A stretch of 24,296 nt of DNA. Origin: JBDKGV01 sp039798005 (GTDB lineage Bacteria; Fibrobacterota; Fibrobacteria; UBA5070). Both the position numbers and the translations under genes were made by a program. Shown piece after piece: positions 1-7,424 of this stretch; positions within the stretch are counted from its first letter, which is position 1; each line of letters begins with the position of its first letter. Below the pieces are notes generated by a model, which did not search any database, was not told where the DNA came from, and was given only the letters and a program-made list of their open reading frames with translations. The stretch spans positions 1 to 24,296 of the forward strand of contig JBDKGV010000016.1 in the NCBI GenBank assembly GCA_039798005.1, written 5' to 3'.

Positions 1-447
1 GACGGGCGGAAGCAGCGCGGCCCCAAGCGCATCGAAATCGCCATCGAAGGAACGATAGTCAAGCAGCGATCGCAGCGCGACATGCACCCAGTTGGAGAAG
101 TACTCCTCCTGATCTTCCCGCACCACGCGGTAGCCCACGCCGCGCAGCCGCATCAGCTGCTCGTGGAAGACGCGGGCCTGCGTCTCGTTGCGGGTCTTGT
201 TGAAGGCGACCAGGTTCCGGAAGTATTCCAGAGAATCGCCATCCAATCCGAAAGCCCCGCCCATGCGCTCGACCAGATCGTCGCCCAGATGAAGCTTCTT
301 CTGGAACAGGCGCGTCAGGTAGCTGGAATCCATGCCCACCCGGTTCCCGATGAACCGGTACGAGAAGTACGGCTGCAGCTTGCGCCGTTCCTCGTAGGCG
401 TCCTTCAGGTAGTCCCGGTATTCCAGGTAGGTGAAGAGGTCCGGCAT
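1..447 (-). CDS. TIGR02147 family protein, N-terminal part (runs off the window start)
   Basis: The reading frame stays open from the ATG at 447 to base 1, giving 149 residues without a stop, so the C-terminal part lies outside the window. It begins MPDLFTYLEYRDYLKDAY, the opening typical of TIGR02147 proteins, and aligns without large gaps to the gene at 4962-5792 (shared pattern YR-x-YL, SYR, VG-x-x-S, YF-x-x-LV). Residues about 28-70 read like a helix-turn-helix (SYRFIGNRVGMDSSYLTRLF), so a DNA-binding role is plausible; this is inference, since the family has no proven function known to me. A GAAGGA ribosome binding site sits 5 to 6 nt before the ATG. It is divergent from the GH10 gene with a 274-bp gap, suggesting local control of that gene. 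The family call is secure and the function is not. Confidence 0.85.
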   Translation of the reverse strand, partial: MPDLFTYLEYRDYLKDAYEERRKLQPYFSYRFIGNRVGMDSSYLTRLFQKKLHLGDDLVERMGGAFGLDGDSLEYFRNLVAFNKTRNETQARVFHEQLMRLRGVGYRVVREDQEEYFSNWVHVALRSLLDYRSFDGDFDALGAALLPPV

Positions 448-686
448 GGTGTCCTTCGTGCGTGACCTCCAAGGATACCAACTGCCGGAGGAAAGCGCCT
501 GCGAATCAATGACCGTACGGGAAGGAATCGCTGAAATGAGATGCAGCGCAAGCTTCGGTGGCCCAGAGAACGCTTCCGTCGTACGCACGATCGGATGCAT
601 TCCTGTGCTTTGCGATTTTGGTCAAAACGACAAAACAGACACTTTCAAACGGTCGGTTTTCCCCATTTTCTGGCGCTAGACTCGTA

Positions 687-708
687 TTCAGAAGGTCTCA
701 AATCTGAA
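687..708. promoter_or_regulatory. Inverted repeat upstream of the GH10 gene (possible operator or 5'UTR hairpin)
   Basis: The arms TTCAGA (687-692) and TCTGAA (703-708) flank a 10-nt spacer and end 13 nt before the GH10 start codon. The TTCAG/CTGAA half-site is the same as in the perfect inverted repeat between GH9 and the second TIGR02147 gene (4890-4905), but the spacing differs. A second short inverted repeat, TTTTG-GT-CAAAA, lies at 616-627. The rest of the 448-721 gap is AT-richer than the genes and presumably holds both divergent promoters. I see no convincing -35/-10 pair. Confidence 0.3.
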
Positions 709-721
709 ACGAGGGTTCCGT

Positions 722-2464
722 ATGCGCACCAAAAGCTTGTCACTCCTTCTTCTGTCCGGGGCCATCCTCTCCGGAGCTCCAAGCGCCGCGCCCTTGGCCA
801 GCGGAGCTGCGAAATTCGTCGGAAACATCACCACGAACGGCGCGGTCCGTTCCGACTTCGGCACCTACTGGAATCAGATCACCGCCGAGAACGAGTGCAA
901 ATGGGGCTCCGTCGAGGGCAAGGAGGGCACCTACAACTTTACCGGTTGCAAGAACGCCTACAACTGGGCCAAGAACAACGGCGGACACTTCAAGTTCCAC
1001 GCCTTGGTCTGGGGCTCCCAATACCCGAGCTGGCTTGAATCGAAGGACCAGGCAGCCACCCTCACGGCCATCACCAAGTGGTTCGACGCGGTCAAGAAGG
1101 AATTTCCCGACCTGGAAATGATCGACGTGGTGAACGAGGCCATCCGCACCGGGACCAACCAGTATCACTCCAACTACCCGAAGACGAAGATCATCCAGGC
1201 TCTGGGGGGAGACAACAACGGCGATTACAAGTTTGTGACGACCGCCTTCAAGATGGCGCGCGAACGCTGGCCCAAAGCCATCCTCATCTACAACGACTAC
1301 AACACCTTCCAGTGGCAGAAGAATGAAGGCATTGATCTGATCAACAAGATCAAAGCCGGTGGCGCTCCGGTCGACGCATACGGGCAACAAGCGCATGACA
1401 TGATGAGCCAAGGGGGTGGCGCCGGTGGTACTGGAGGCGGTGGAGTCTGCCTGAACTATACCACCTTCAAGAACACCCTTCAGGAAATCTATGACAAGAC
1501 AAAGATTCCTCTGGTCATCTCTGAATACGATATCGCAACCGAAGACGATCAAGTACAGCTGCAGTGCTACAAGGAACAGATCACCGCATTCATGGAAGCG
1601 CCCTATGTGGCCGGGATCACCTTGTGGGGCTACATCTACGGCTCCACCTGGACCACCAACGGCAATTCCGGCATCATCAAGAACGGAGCCGACCGTCCGG
1701 CGATGACCTGGCTCAAGGATTACTTGTCGAAGAACAAGGGCGTGAATACGACCGGGATCGGTGGGGGATCTCCAGTGGTCGTCGTTCCTCCTGTAAAACA
1801 AGCTCCGTACAAGGGTGTCATTGCCATTCCGGGCACTGTCGAAGCGGAAAACTACGATGTGGGCAGTCCGGATACCGCGTACTATGATTCCGAATCCGCC
1901 AACCAGGGTGCAGTGTATCGGCAGGACCAGGTCGATATCGTCGCCGTCCCGAATGGCTACGCCGTCGGATACACCGCCAACGGAGAATGGCTTGAATACA
2001 CCGTGAACGTGTCGAATGCCGGGATCTATACCTACGAAGCATCCGCCGCATCCGGCGGAGATGGTTCCTCCTTCCGCCTGTTCCTGGACGGCAAAGCCAT
2101 TACCGACACCATCAAGGTCACCAATGGCGGCAATTGGGACACGTACAGCACGGCAACCGGAAATACCGTCGCCCTGACTGCAGGATCTCACATTCTCAAG
2201 ATCGCATTCACCGGTGGCTATGCAAACATCGACAAGATCAAGTTCTCGCCGATCACCACCAGGATTTCCGGATTCAAATCAAATCTTGCTCAGGGCATTC
2301 AGGAGTTCGCGATTCACAATGTGAATGGAACCTGGCTCAGCTCCTTTCAAGCGGGAAGCGTTTCCGATCTCAAGGTTCAGATGCAATCCTCCAGCTTGAA
2401 TCGTGGCCTCTACCTTGTGCGAAGCAAGAACGCAAGCAGCTTCCTGATCCACGTCACCAAGTAA
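722..2464 (+). CDS. Secreted GH10 endo-1,4-beta-xylanase with CBM6 and T9SS-like C-terminal module
   Basis: 580 residues. A signal peptide (about residues 1-25) leads straight into a GH10 barrel (about 28-340). The acid/base is E139 in DVVNE and the nucleophile is E268 in ISEYD. Other GH10 landmarks are W61 in the ECKWGSVE block and HALVWGSQYPSW at 93-104, where the histidine usual in VWHSQ is glycine. A glycine-rich insertion (231-241) interrupts the barrel just after the QQAHD segment. After a Pro/Val/Gly linker, residues about 363-508 form a CBM6-type carbohydrate-binding module (VEAENYD, GEWLEYTVNV, ANIDKIKF). Residues about 512-580 resemble a T9SS type A sorting tail ending RGLYLVR...IHVTK. 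Expected activity is extracellular cleavage of xylan. The ATG has a GAGG ribosome binding site 7 nt upstream. The gene faces the GH9 gene across a shared terminator and diverges from a TIGR02147 gene. Confidence 0.95.
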   Translation: MRTKSLSLLLLSGAILSGAPSAAPLASGAAKFVGNITTNGAVRSDFGTYWNQITAENECKWGSVEGKEGTYNFTGCKNAYNWAKNNGGHFKFHALVWGSQYPSWLESKDQAATLTAITKWFDAVKKEFPDLEMIDVVNEAIRTGTNQYHSNYPKTKIIQALGGDNNGDYKFVTTAFKMARERWPKAILIYNDYNTFQWQKNEGIDLINKIKAGGAPVDAYGQQAHDMMSQGGGAGGTGGGGVCLNYTTFKNTLQEIYDKTKIPLVISEYDIATEDDQVQLQCYKEQITAFMEAPYVAGITLWGYIYGSTWTTNGNSGIIKNGADRPAMTWLKDYLSKNKGVNTTGIGGGSPVVVVPPVKQAPYKGVIAIPGTVEAENYDVGSPDTAYYDSESANQGAVYRQDQVDIVAVPNGYAVGYTANGEWLEYTVNVSNAGIYTYEASAASGGDGSSFRLFLDGKAITDTIKVTNGGNWDTYSTATGNTVALTAGSHILKIAFTGGYANIDKIKFSPITTRISGFKSNLAQGIQEFAIHNVNGTWLSSFQAGSVSDLKVQMQSSSLNRGLYLVRSKNASSFLIHVTK

Positions 2465-2483
2465 CGACGACCCTCAGAAATGC

Positions 2484-2519
2484 AAAGGCCTGCCCCGGAA
2501 TCCGGGACAGGCCTTTTTT
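2484..2519. terminator. Bidirectional rho-independent terminator between GH10 and GH9 genes
   Basis: AAAGGCCTG pairs with CAGGCCTTT, an inner CCCGG-AAT-CCGGG stem adds stability, and a T-run follows on the plus strand. The A-run on the other side gives T residues for minus-strand transcripts. It lies 20 nt after the GH10 stop and 18 nt after the GH9 stop, so it can end both convergent transcripts. Confidence 0.85.
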
Positions 2520-2537
2520 GTTGGACGGACCGAAGAC

Positions 2538-4790
2538 TTATCGCAGGGAAAGGACCGGGACGGTGGCGTTCAGGCCTTCGCCTTCCAGACGCAGCAGCAA
2601 CATGCCGGCGGGACGCTTTGCCAAGGTCGCCTTGCCACCTTGGATCTCGAAGCGCTCGACCACATGGCCTGCCGGATCCAGCAAGGTCGCCTTGGCGAGA
2701 TCCACGCCCGTGATCGAAAGCTCGCGACCACGCAGGGTCGCACTTGCCTTGGAGAGTCCGGAGCGCGACGGTCCCGAAATGCCCGTGGCCGAGGGTGCGG
2801 TGCCCGAGCCGGTCGCGAAGTGCGAGAGCAGGTTCACGAAGGCCGCTTGGTAGTAGATGGCCGGTTCGGTGATGGTCCAGGAGTTCTGGGGCCAGTCGCC
2901 CGACCAGTCCTTGTAGCTCTTCATGTGGGGCTGGAAGCGCAGCTCCTGCAAGGCACCGGCGCCGGTCTCGTAGGTGTAGGTGAAGTTCGGGCCACCGGTG
3001 AGGTAGCCGGGAAGCTGGCCGTAGGTCGAGCTGTCGTAGTCGAACTGGGTGTAGCCAGGCTTGCTCATCGACCAGATGTGGAACATCGAGGTGGCGCAGC
3101 GCTCCGCGCCGAGGTTCAGCCCCTTCTTCCCGATGTTGGTGAGGTAGGCCATGCTCATGGGGTTGCGCCCCAGCAGGTAGTGCACGTACTCCTCGCCACG
3201 GGCCAGCGGATCCTCGCCGGAACCCAGGCTCATGCCCACGGCCTTGCCGTAGATGGGGGTCAGACCCCAGTCCGACATGAGCTGGTTGGAGCCCCACGAG
3301 TAGTACCAGTTCTTCACGCGGTACGGATCGGCCCCGGCGATCGGGCCGGTCGGATCGAACCAGTAGTTGATCTCGCGGAAGGCCTTGCGGATGATGTCAA
3401 GCTTGGCTGCCGTGGCCTTGGGGGTGCGGGCGTACGAGACCAGGGCGATCTGGCCAACCCAGGTGTAGGTCCCGCCCATCGGATCGATGGCGACGAATCC
3501 GTTGAGGTTCGGGGTGGGCATGTTGGCGTCGAAGTACGTCTGGTACTTGGCTTCACCGGTGGCGCGGAACAGCTCGGCCGAAGCCAGGAGCCGTCCCATC
3601 TCCTCGTAGTCCTTGTCACCGCCGGCGCGCTTGTCCACGGTGCCGTCCTTGAGGATCATGCCGTCCTTGCCGTCCACGGGGAAGCGCGTGGGATTGGCCT
3701 CGAGGTAGGTCCAGGCGAGCTTGGCGCGGGCCAACAGGGTGTCGGAGTAGCCGGGGTAGACGGCCTTGTAGAGCTTGAAGAAGCGCGATGCGTTGGCAAC
3801 GCCCGCGGCGAAGCAAGCCGAGCTCCAGGTGCTGGCCAGGGTGTAGTGGCGCTTGGCCTTGACGGCCTCCGGGCCACCGACACCGGGATAGGTGGTGCCT
3901 TCGGCATCCACCACGCGCGAGTGCACCGAGCCGTCGACGTTCTGCATCTTGAGCATCCAGTCGAGCTCCCACTTGATCTCGTCGAGCAGGTCGGGCACGC
4001 CGTTGCCGCTCTCGGGGATGTTGGTGGCGTCGGTGAAGGCCTGGGCGTTGTTCTCGAAGGCGTCGAACAGCTGCCAGAGGGTCTTGGTGGTGTAGGTCAT
4101 GTACTTGTTCGGATCGCCCGCGTCCCACCATCCGCCGCGCACGTCGCGGGGATTGAGCGAGCCGGTCCAGGTGGTGGCCACCGAATCCTGGAGGCGGTCG
4201 GCCTTGCGGTTCCAGACCCCGGCGTTCTTGGCGTCCAGATCCATGCCTTGGCGCTGGTAGAAGAACATGCGTACGGCGGCCTGCAGCACCTTGTCGTAGA
4301 CGTCGTCGGCGATGCGGAAGTCGTAGGACTTGCGGTCGTTCTTCGCGTCGTAGAGGTAGTAGTCGCCCGGGGTCGTCAGGCTCGAGAAGTCCGCCCACCA
4401 CACCCGGTCGCCCGCGAAGCTGGAAAGGAACGTGGTGTCGACGTTCTTGCCTTGGGCGTCGTTCCAGATCCCGATCGTGGAGGTCGAGGTGTCGGGCTTT
4501 CCGTCGTTCCAGATCTGGGTCTTCACGCCCAGCACACGTACGTCATCGGAGACCCGGCGCACCTGCACCGAATCCCCCGGGATGTACTCCACGGCGGCGT
4601 TGAAGCCGTAGACGGGATCGGCCAGCACCGCGACCTTCTTGGCCTTCGTGCGATAGCCGATCTGGTTGACCGTGATCTGCTGCTCGACGACGGGCGCGGC
4701 GGCGAGTTGAGCGGGAACGAGCCCCAGGACGGCGGAGCCAAGCAACAGCTTGGCCGTCGTCCGGGAACGGGACGAGAGAGATCGTGACAC
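2538..4790 (-). CDS. Secreted GH9 glycoside hydrolase (endoglucanase type) with N-terminal Ig-like domain and C-terminal module
   Basis: 750 residues from a GTG start, chosen because GGAAGGAA lies just upstream and a signal peptide (about 1-32, ending QLAAA) follows at once; the frame is open further upstream, but only antisense to the next gene. Residues about 37-158 match the Ig-like CelD_N domain that precedes many GH9 enzymes (ITVNQIGY). The catalytic domain runs about 165-660. WWDAGD carries D223 and D226 (base and water-coordinating Asp), LLGRNP is at 539-544, and TEPAIYYQAAFVNLL holds the predicted acid E642. Residues about 680-750 form a beta-rich tail of the T9SS sorting kind. It is likely an extracellular beta-1,4-glucanase acting with the xylanase; the exact substrate cannot be read from sequence. 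It is divergent from the TIGR02147 gene at 4962. Confidence 0.93.
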   Translation of the reverse strand: MSRSLSSRSRTTAKLLLGSAVLGLVPAQLAAAPVVEQQITVNQIGYRTKAKKVAVLADPVYGFNAAVEYIPGDSVQVRRVSDDVRVLGVKTQIWNDGKPDTSTSTIGIWNDAQGKNVDTTFLSSFAGDRVWWADFSSLTTPGDYYLYDAKNDRKSYDFRIADDVYDKVLQAAVRMFFYQRQGMDLDAKNAGVWNRKADRLQDSVATTWTGSLNPRDVRGGWWDAGDPNKYMTYTTKTLWQLFDAFENNAQAFTDATNIPESGNGVPDLLDEIKWELDWMLKMQNVDGSVHSRVVDAEGTTYPGVGGPEAVKAKRHYTLASTWSSACFAAGVANASRFFKLYKAVYPGYSDTLLARAKLAWTYLEANPTRFPVDGKDGMILKDGTVDKRAGGDKDYEEMGRLLASAELFRATGEAKYQTYFDANMPTPNLNGFVAIDPMGGTYTWVGQIALVSYARTPKATAAKLDIIRKAFREINYWFDPTGPIAGADPYRVKNWYYSWGSNQLMSDWGLTPIYGKAVGMSLGSGEDPLARGEEYVHYLLGRNPMSMAYLTNIGKKGLNLGAERCATSMFHIWSMSKPGYTQFDYDSSTYGQLPGYLTGGPNFTYTYETGAGALQELRFQPHMKSYKDWSGDWPQNSWTITEPAIYYQAAFVNLLSHFATGSGTAPSATGISGPSRSGLSKASATLRGRELSITGVDLAKATLLDPAGHVVERFEIQGGKATLAKRPAGMLLLRLEGEGLNATVPVLSLR

Positions 4791-4889
4791 TTGAGTTCCT
4801 TCCGATGGACGTCGGTGCCGCACTCGCGGCATTGATGGAGGAAATGTCGTCCCACCCCGGATTCCCCGAAGCTCACGGGCCGGGAAAGC

Positions 4890-4905
4890 GTTCAGTACAC
4901 TGAAC
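4890..4905. promoter_or_regulatory. Perfect inverted repeat in the GH9/TIGR02147 divergent promoter region
   Basis: GTTCAGT-AC-ACTGAAC is a perfect 7-bp-arm inverted repeat centred 107 bp before the GH9 start and 64 bp before the TIGR02147 start. That is a natural place for one dimeric regulator to control both genes. Its binder is unknown; the adjacent TIGR02147 protein is the obvious candidate. The 171-bp gap holds no other gene. Confidence 0.5.
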
Positions 4906-4961
4906 AAGGCGTCCTGCCTCCGCCAGTGCAGGGTCCAGGACGGATGTATCATGGAGGTCTC

Positions 4962-5792
4962 ATGACCAGCGTCTTTGATCATACGGACTACCGCGCCTAT
5001 CTCGCCCAGTGGTACCGCGAGGCCAAGGCCGCTCAACCCCGGCTGTCCTACCGCACCGTCGCCACCCGCGTGGGCTTTCGCTCCCCCAGCTTCATCACAC
5101 AGATCCTGCAGGGCAAGAGCAACATGCGCATGGAGACCACCGAGGGGTTCGCGACCCTGATCGGACTGAAAGGTCGCGAGCGGGCCTACTTCCTGGACTT
5201 GGTGACTTGGAACCAGGCCCGTGACGAACGCACCGCAACCCTTGCCCGCAAACGGCTGGAACGCTTCCGCTCCTTCAAGCTCAAACTCTTGGACCGGAAC
5301 CAGTCCGCCTTCCTGGGAGAGTGGCACCATGTGGCCATCCGGGAATTGCTGGCCATCCATCCCACGCGCGATGCCTGGGAAAGGCTGGGAAGCCTGCTGG
5401 AGCCGCCGCTGCCCGCGCAGAAGGTGAAGGAATCGATCGACCTGCTCCTTTCCCTGGGCCTTGCCGTCAAGACCGCCCGCGGCATCGAACGCATGGACGC
5501 CACCCTGAGCACCGGAACCTCGCCTCACGGCCCGGAAACGCGCGAGTATTTTCTGCAGATGCTGGAGCTGGCCCGACAAGCCTTGGACCGCTTTCCCCGC
5601 GAGGAACGCAACCTCTCGTGGGTGACCCTTTCGGTCTCGGAGGAAAGTCGCCTCGAGGTCATCGATGAGATCCGGTCCTTCCGCAAGAAGCTCTTGGAGA
5701 TCGCGGCCCGCGACCCGAAGCCCACGCGGGTGCACCAGCTCAACCTCCACTTCTTTCCGCTGACCCGCACGCCTGCGCAGGCACTCCCGTGA
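4962..5792 (+). CDS. TIGR02147 family protein, probable DNA-binding regulator
   Basis: 276 residues, a complete family member. I chose the ATG preceded by GGAGG (4953-4957) and matching the start of the paralogue at 1-447; two in-frame ATGs upstream lack such support. Residues about 25-75 (LSYRTVATRVGFRSPSFITQIL) look like a helix-turn-helix, followed by the family's GLKGRERAYFLDLV block. The rest is helical and rich in Leu, Arg and Glu, with no membrane segment, so a cytoplasmic protein. The family is abundant in Fibrobacter but functionally uncharacterised as far as I know; a transcription-factor role is my inference from the fold pattern and from divergence with GH9. Its stop codon overlaps the start of the lipoprotein gene (GTGA), so the two proteins are probably made together and may work together. 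Confidence 0.85.
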   Translation: MTSVFDHTDYRAYLAQWYREAKAAQPRLSYRTVATRVGFRSPSFITQILQGKSNMRMETTEGFATLIGLKGRERAYFLDLVTWNQARDERTATLARKRLERFRSFKLKLLDRNQSAFLGEWHHVAIRELLAIHPTRDAWERLGSLLEPPLPAQKVKESIDLLLSLGLAVKTARGIERMDATLSTGTSPHGPETREYFLQMLELARQALDRFPREERNLSWVTLSVSEESRLEVIDEIRSFRKKLLEIAARDPKPTRVHQLNLHFFPLTRTPAQALP

Positions 5793-6958
5793 AGCGATGG
5801 CCCGGACTCCTGCTATGTGCCTGGCTGTGCGGCTGCGGTTCCTCCTCGGAACTGGCCGGTGGCGGCGGCATCGAAGGCGAGACGGTCTCCCTCCAAGGTG
5901 TGGCCACCATGCCCGGCGGGCGCCCCTTGGGTCTTGCCACCGTCTCGTTGCGCACACCGGATTGGATCGAAGGCAACGCCGAGCAGTCGGTGCAGGCCGA
6001 CAGCGCCGGACGCTTCGCCCTCCAGGCAGCCGCCCGCCGCAGCTTCCAGATCGAGGCGCGCCGCGACAGCCTGTGGATGCACCGCAGCCTTGAGACCTCC
6101 GGAAACCCCCTGACCGTGGATCTCCCGACCAGCGTGGGCACGGTTTGGAAGGCCAAGCTCACTCCGCCTGCAGGACGATCCCCCGTGCGTGTGGATCTGT
6201 ACGGCGGCCGTTCCTCGTCCCTGGTGAGGGATGGCGGAATCGCGCTCTGGCGCGATCCGGGCAACCGCTCCGAATGGGCGCGCGTCCTGCTCGACGACGG
6301 AACCGTGCGCGAGGTCGCGCTGCCTCCTGTGACAGATTCTGTCATCGACCTGACACAAGGGGGGATCCTGCTGGAGGACTTCGAAGTCGCCGGGAACCGC
6401 AGCACCTTGGGCTCCCAGATCGGATCGGGGTGGTGGTACGCCCTGAACGACTCGGCCCAAGGCGGCACCAGCGGAATCCTACCGACCGGCAGCGTCCACG
6501 ATGTGTCGATGGCCTTCGGGACCGACAGCGCTTGGCAAGGGCGCGGCCTTTCCGTCGCCTTTGTCATGGACACCACCCGCCCGGTGCATTACGCCCAGCT
6601 GGGTCTGGAGCTCGCCCCCAAGGGCCTGTGGATGGACCTTTCCCGTCTGGACTCGTTTTCCTTCATGGCCCGGGGCAGCGGCACGATCCAGCTGCGACTG
6701 CAGACCTCAACCGGCTTCGACCAGGTCCGGGACTTCGGCGGGGACTGGTTCGCGACCGTGACCCTCCCGGCCACCTGGAGCCGGATCGTGCTCAAGCCAT
6801 CGGACTTCAAGTCCCTCGAGGGCCAGCCCCTGCCGCCAAGCCAAGCGCTCGGGAAGGTCCGCCGCGCGCTCCTCCACTCCGAGATGCCGATGACGCTTCG
6901 CATGGACGACCTGCGATTCCACGGACCAACGCTCAAGGACCTGATCCCCAAGCCGTAG
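5789..6958 (+). CDS. Putative lipoprotein with CarboxypepD_reg-like and carbohydrate-binding-like beta-sandwich domains
   Basis: 389 residues from a GTG that overlaps the preceding stop (GTGA), a sign of translational coupling; a 12-bp palindrome, GCCTGCGCAGGC, lies 6 nt upstream and there is no clear ribosome binding site. The N-terminus has a short hydrophobic stretch ending LCGC, so Cys16 is the probable lipidated residue; a glycine-rich spacer (24-27) follows. Residues about 33-115 resemble carboxypeptidase-regulatory/CNA-B-like beta domains (GVATMPGGRPLGLATVSL...DSAGRFAL). Residues about 192-378 resemble the CIA30/CBM11-like jelly roll (LLEDFEVAGN...WWYALND...LDSFSFMARGSGTIQLRLQ...WSRIVLKPSDF). 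It is probably anchored to the outer membrane and may bind glycan. Pairing with TIGR02147 suggests sensing or cell-surface attachment, but that is inference. Confidence 0.75.
   Translation: MKRWPGLLLCAWLCGCGSSSELAGGGGIEGETVSLQGVATMPGGRPLGLATVSLRTPDWIEGNAEQSVQADSAGRFALQAAARRSFQIEARRDSLWMHRSLETSGNPLTVDLPTSVGTVWKAKLTPPAGRSPVRVDLYGGRSSSLVRDGGIALWRDPGNRSEWARVLLDDGTVREVALPPVTDSVIDLTQGGILLEDFEVAGNRSTLGSQIGSGWWYALNDSAQGGTSGILPTGSVHDVSMAFGTDSAWQGRGLSVAFVMDTTRPVHYAQLGLELAPKGLWMDLSRLDSFSFMARGSGTIQLRLQTSTGFDQVRDFGGDWFATVTLPATWSRIVLKPSDFKSLEGQPLPPSQALGKVRRALLHSEMPMTLRMDDLRFHGPTLKDLIPKP
6331..6343. repeat. Palindrome GACAG-ATT-CTGTC (dispersed motif, copy 1)
   Basis: The site sits inside the lipoprotein gene; with flanking bases it is TGACAGA-T-TCTGTCA. 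The identical 13-mer occurs at 20194-20206, and near copies are at 10934-10946, 14419-14431, 16848-16860 and 18001-18013. No function is known to me. Confidence 0.6.
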
Positions 6959-7066
6959 ACGGCAGGACATGGCAATCGCCGCTGTCACCAGAAATTCGGA
7001 TTGTGCCTCTTCGCAGTCCGTCCCGCTTACGGAACCAGATTGCATGAAATGACCTGTTCCGGTCCT

Positions 7067-7267
7067 TCAGACTGTTTCGAGGTCCTCGGGCTTAATGCCG
7101 GTCACATCGGTGATGATGCTCCAAGCGATGCCGTGCTCCAGCATCTTCCGGGCGTCTTCGAGCTTGGAGGTACGAATGCCTTGCTCAATGCCTCGCTCGA
7201 TTCCCTTCTCGATTCCTTCCTCGATGCCCTCTTGTTTGAACCACTCCATGATCTCGGGCATGGCCAT
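7067..7267 (-). CDS. Free-standing copy of the Rpn C-terminal domain (possible orphan RpnS-like antitoxin)
   Basis: 66 residues, starting MAMPEIMEWFKQ, matching the last 66 residues of the complete rpn-like gene at 7548-8420. The first 44 residues are essentially identical, including the EGIEEGIEKGIERGIEQGI repeat; the last part differs (LEHGIAWSIITDVTG against LDRGCDWAFVTDITG). It has its own ribosome binding site, GAAGG at 7276-7280, 8 nt before the ATG, and starts 1 nt after the stop of the antitoxin remnant, so coupling is possible. It lacks all nuclease residues. In E. coli RpnA, a short product of the same gene end neutralises the long toxic form, so this could be a working antidote. 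It could also be a decaying fragment left by duplication. I cannot distinguish these from sequence. Confidence 0.55.
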   Translation of the reverse strand: MAMPEIMEWFKQEGIEEGIEKGIERGIEQGIRTSKLEDARKMLEHGIAWSIITDVTGIKPEDLETV

Positions 7268-7270
7268 CTC
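7067..7270. repeat. 204-bp direct repeat, copy A (3' end of rpn-like gene)
   Basis: It is collinear with 7548-7751 at an offset of 481 bp, with no visible gaps. From about 7140 to the end it is nearly identical; differences cluster in the last 70 bp of the coding sequence. Similarity stops at the stop codon on one side and just inside the internal start region on the other. Confidence 0.85.
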
Positions 7271-7424
7271 AATAGCCTTCCATCAGCTCCCGGAAGACTT
7301 CCGGGTGTCGGGCGGTGCTGCGTGCGGTCGTTCCTTCGCACATCTCGGTCACGGATTGGAGCAGTTCGGCACCCAAGTCCCTCTGGACTTCCCATTGCGC
7401 CAATTCAGCGTCGGAACGAGGCAT
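7269..7424 (-). pseudogene. HigA-like antitoxin remnant lacking its helix-turn-helix
   Basis: An open frame of 51 residues begins MPRSDAELAQ. Its first part, GAELLQSVTEMCEGTTAR, matches the usual start of HigA/XRE-type addiction-module antitoxins (normally ELLQSVREMKAGKAAR). Its last part, ARHPEVFRELMEGY, matches their usual end. The roughly 40-50 residue helix-turn-helix normally between these is missing, so an in-frame internal deletion is the simplest reading. The ATG overlaps the end of the toxin remnant, the normal order for HigB-HigA pairs. Family assignment rests on recalled motif patterns over short stretches. Confidence 0.5.

Noticed and set aside
740..2191. 483-codon frame antisense to the xylanase gene
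   Set aside because: Opposite a gene with clear GH10 and CBM6 motifs; no motif or ribosome binding site of its own.
2640..4787. Very long open frame antisense to the GH9 gene
   Set aside because: Repetitive Val/Gly/Leu/His composition without domain structure is typical of a high-GC shadow frame of a real gene.
4791..5957. Upstream extension of the GH9 reading frame across the TIGR02147 gene
   Set aside because: The extension is antisense to a complete gene with good codon structure, and the GTG at 4790 has a ribosome binding site directly followed by a signal peptide.
7180..7240. Short repeated units that might suggest a CRISPR-like or satellite array
   Set aside because: They are the codons for the GIE-x protein repeat in the Rpn C-terminal domain.
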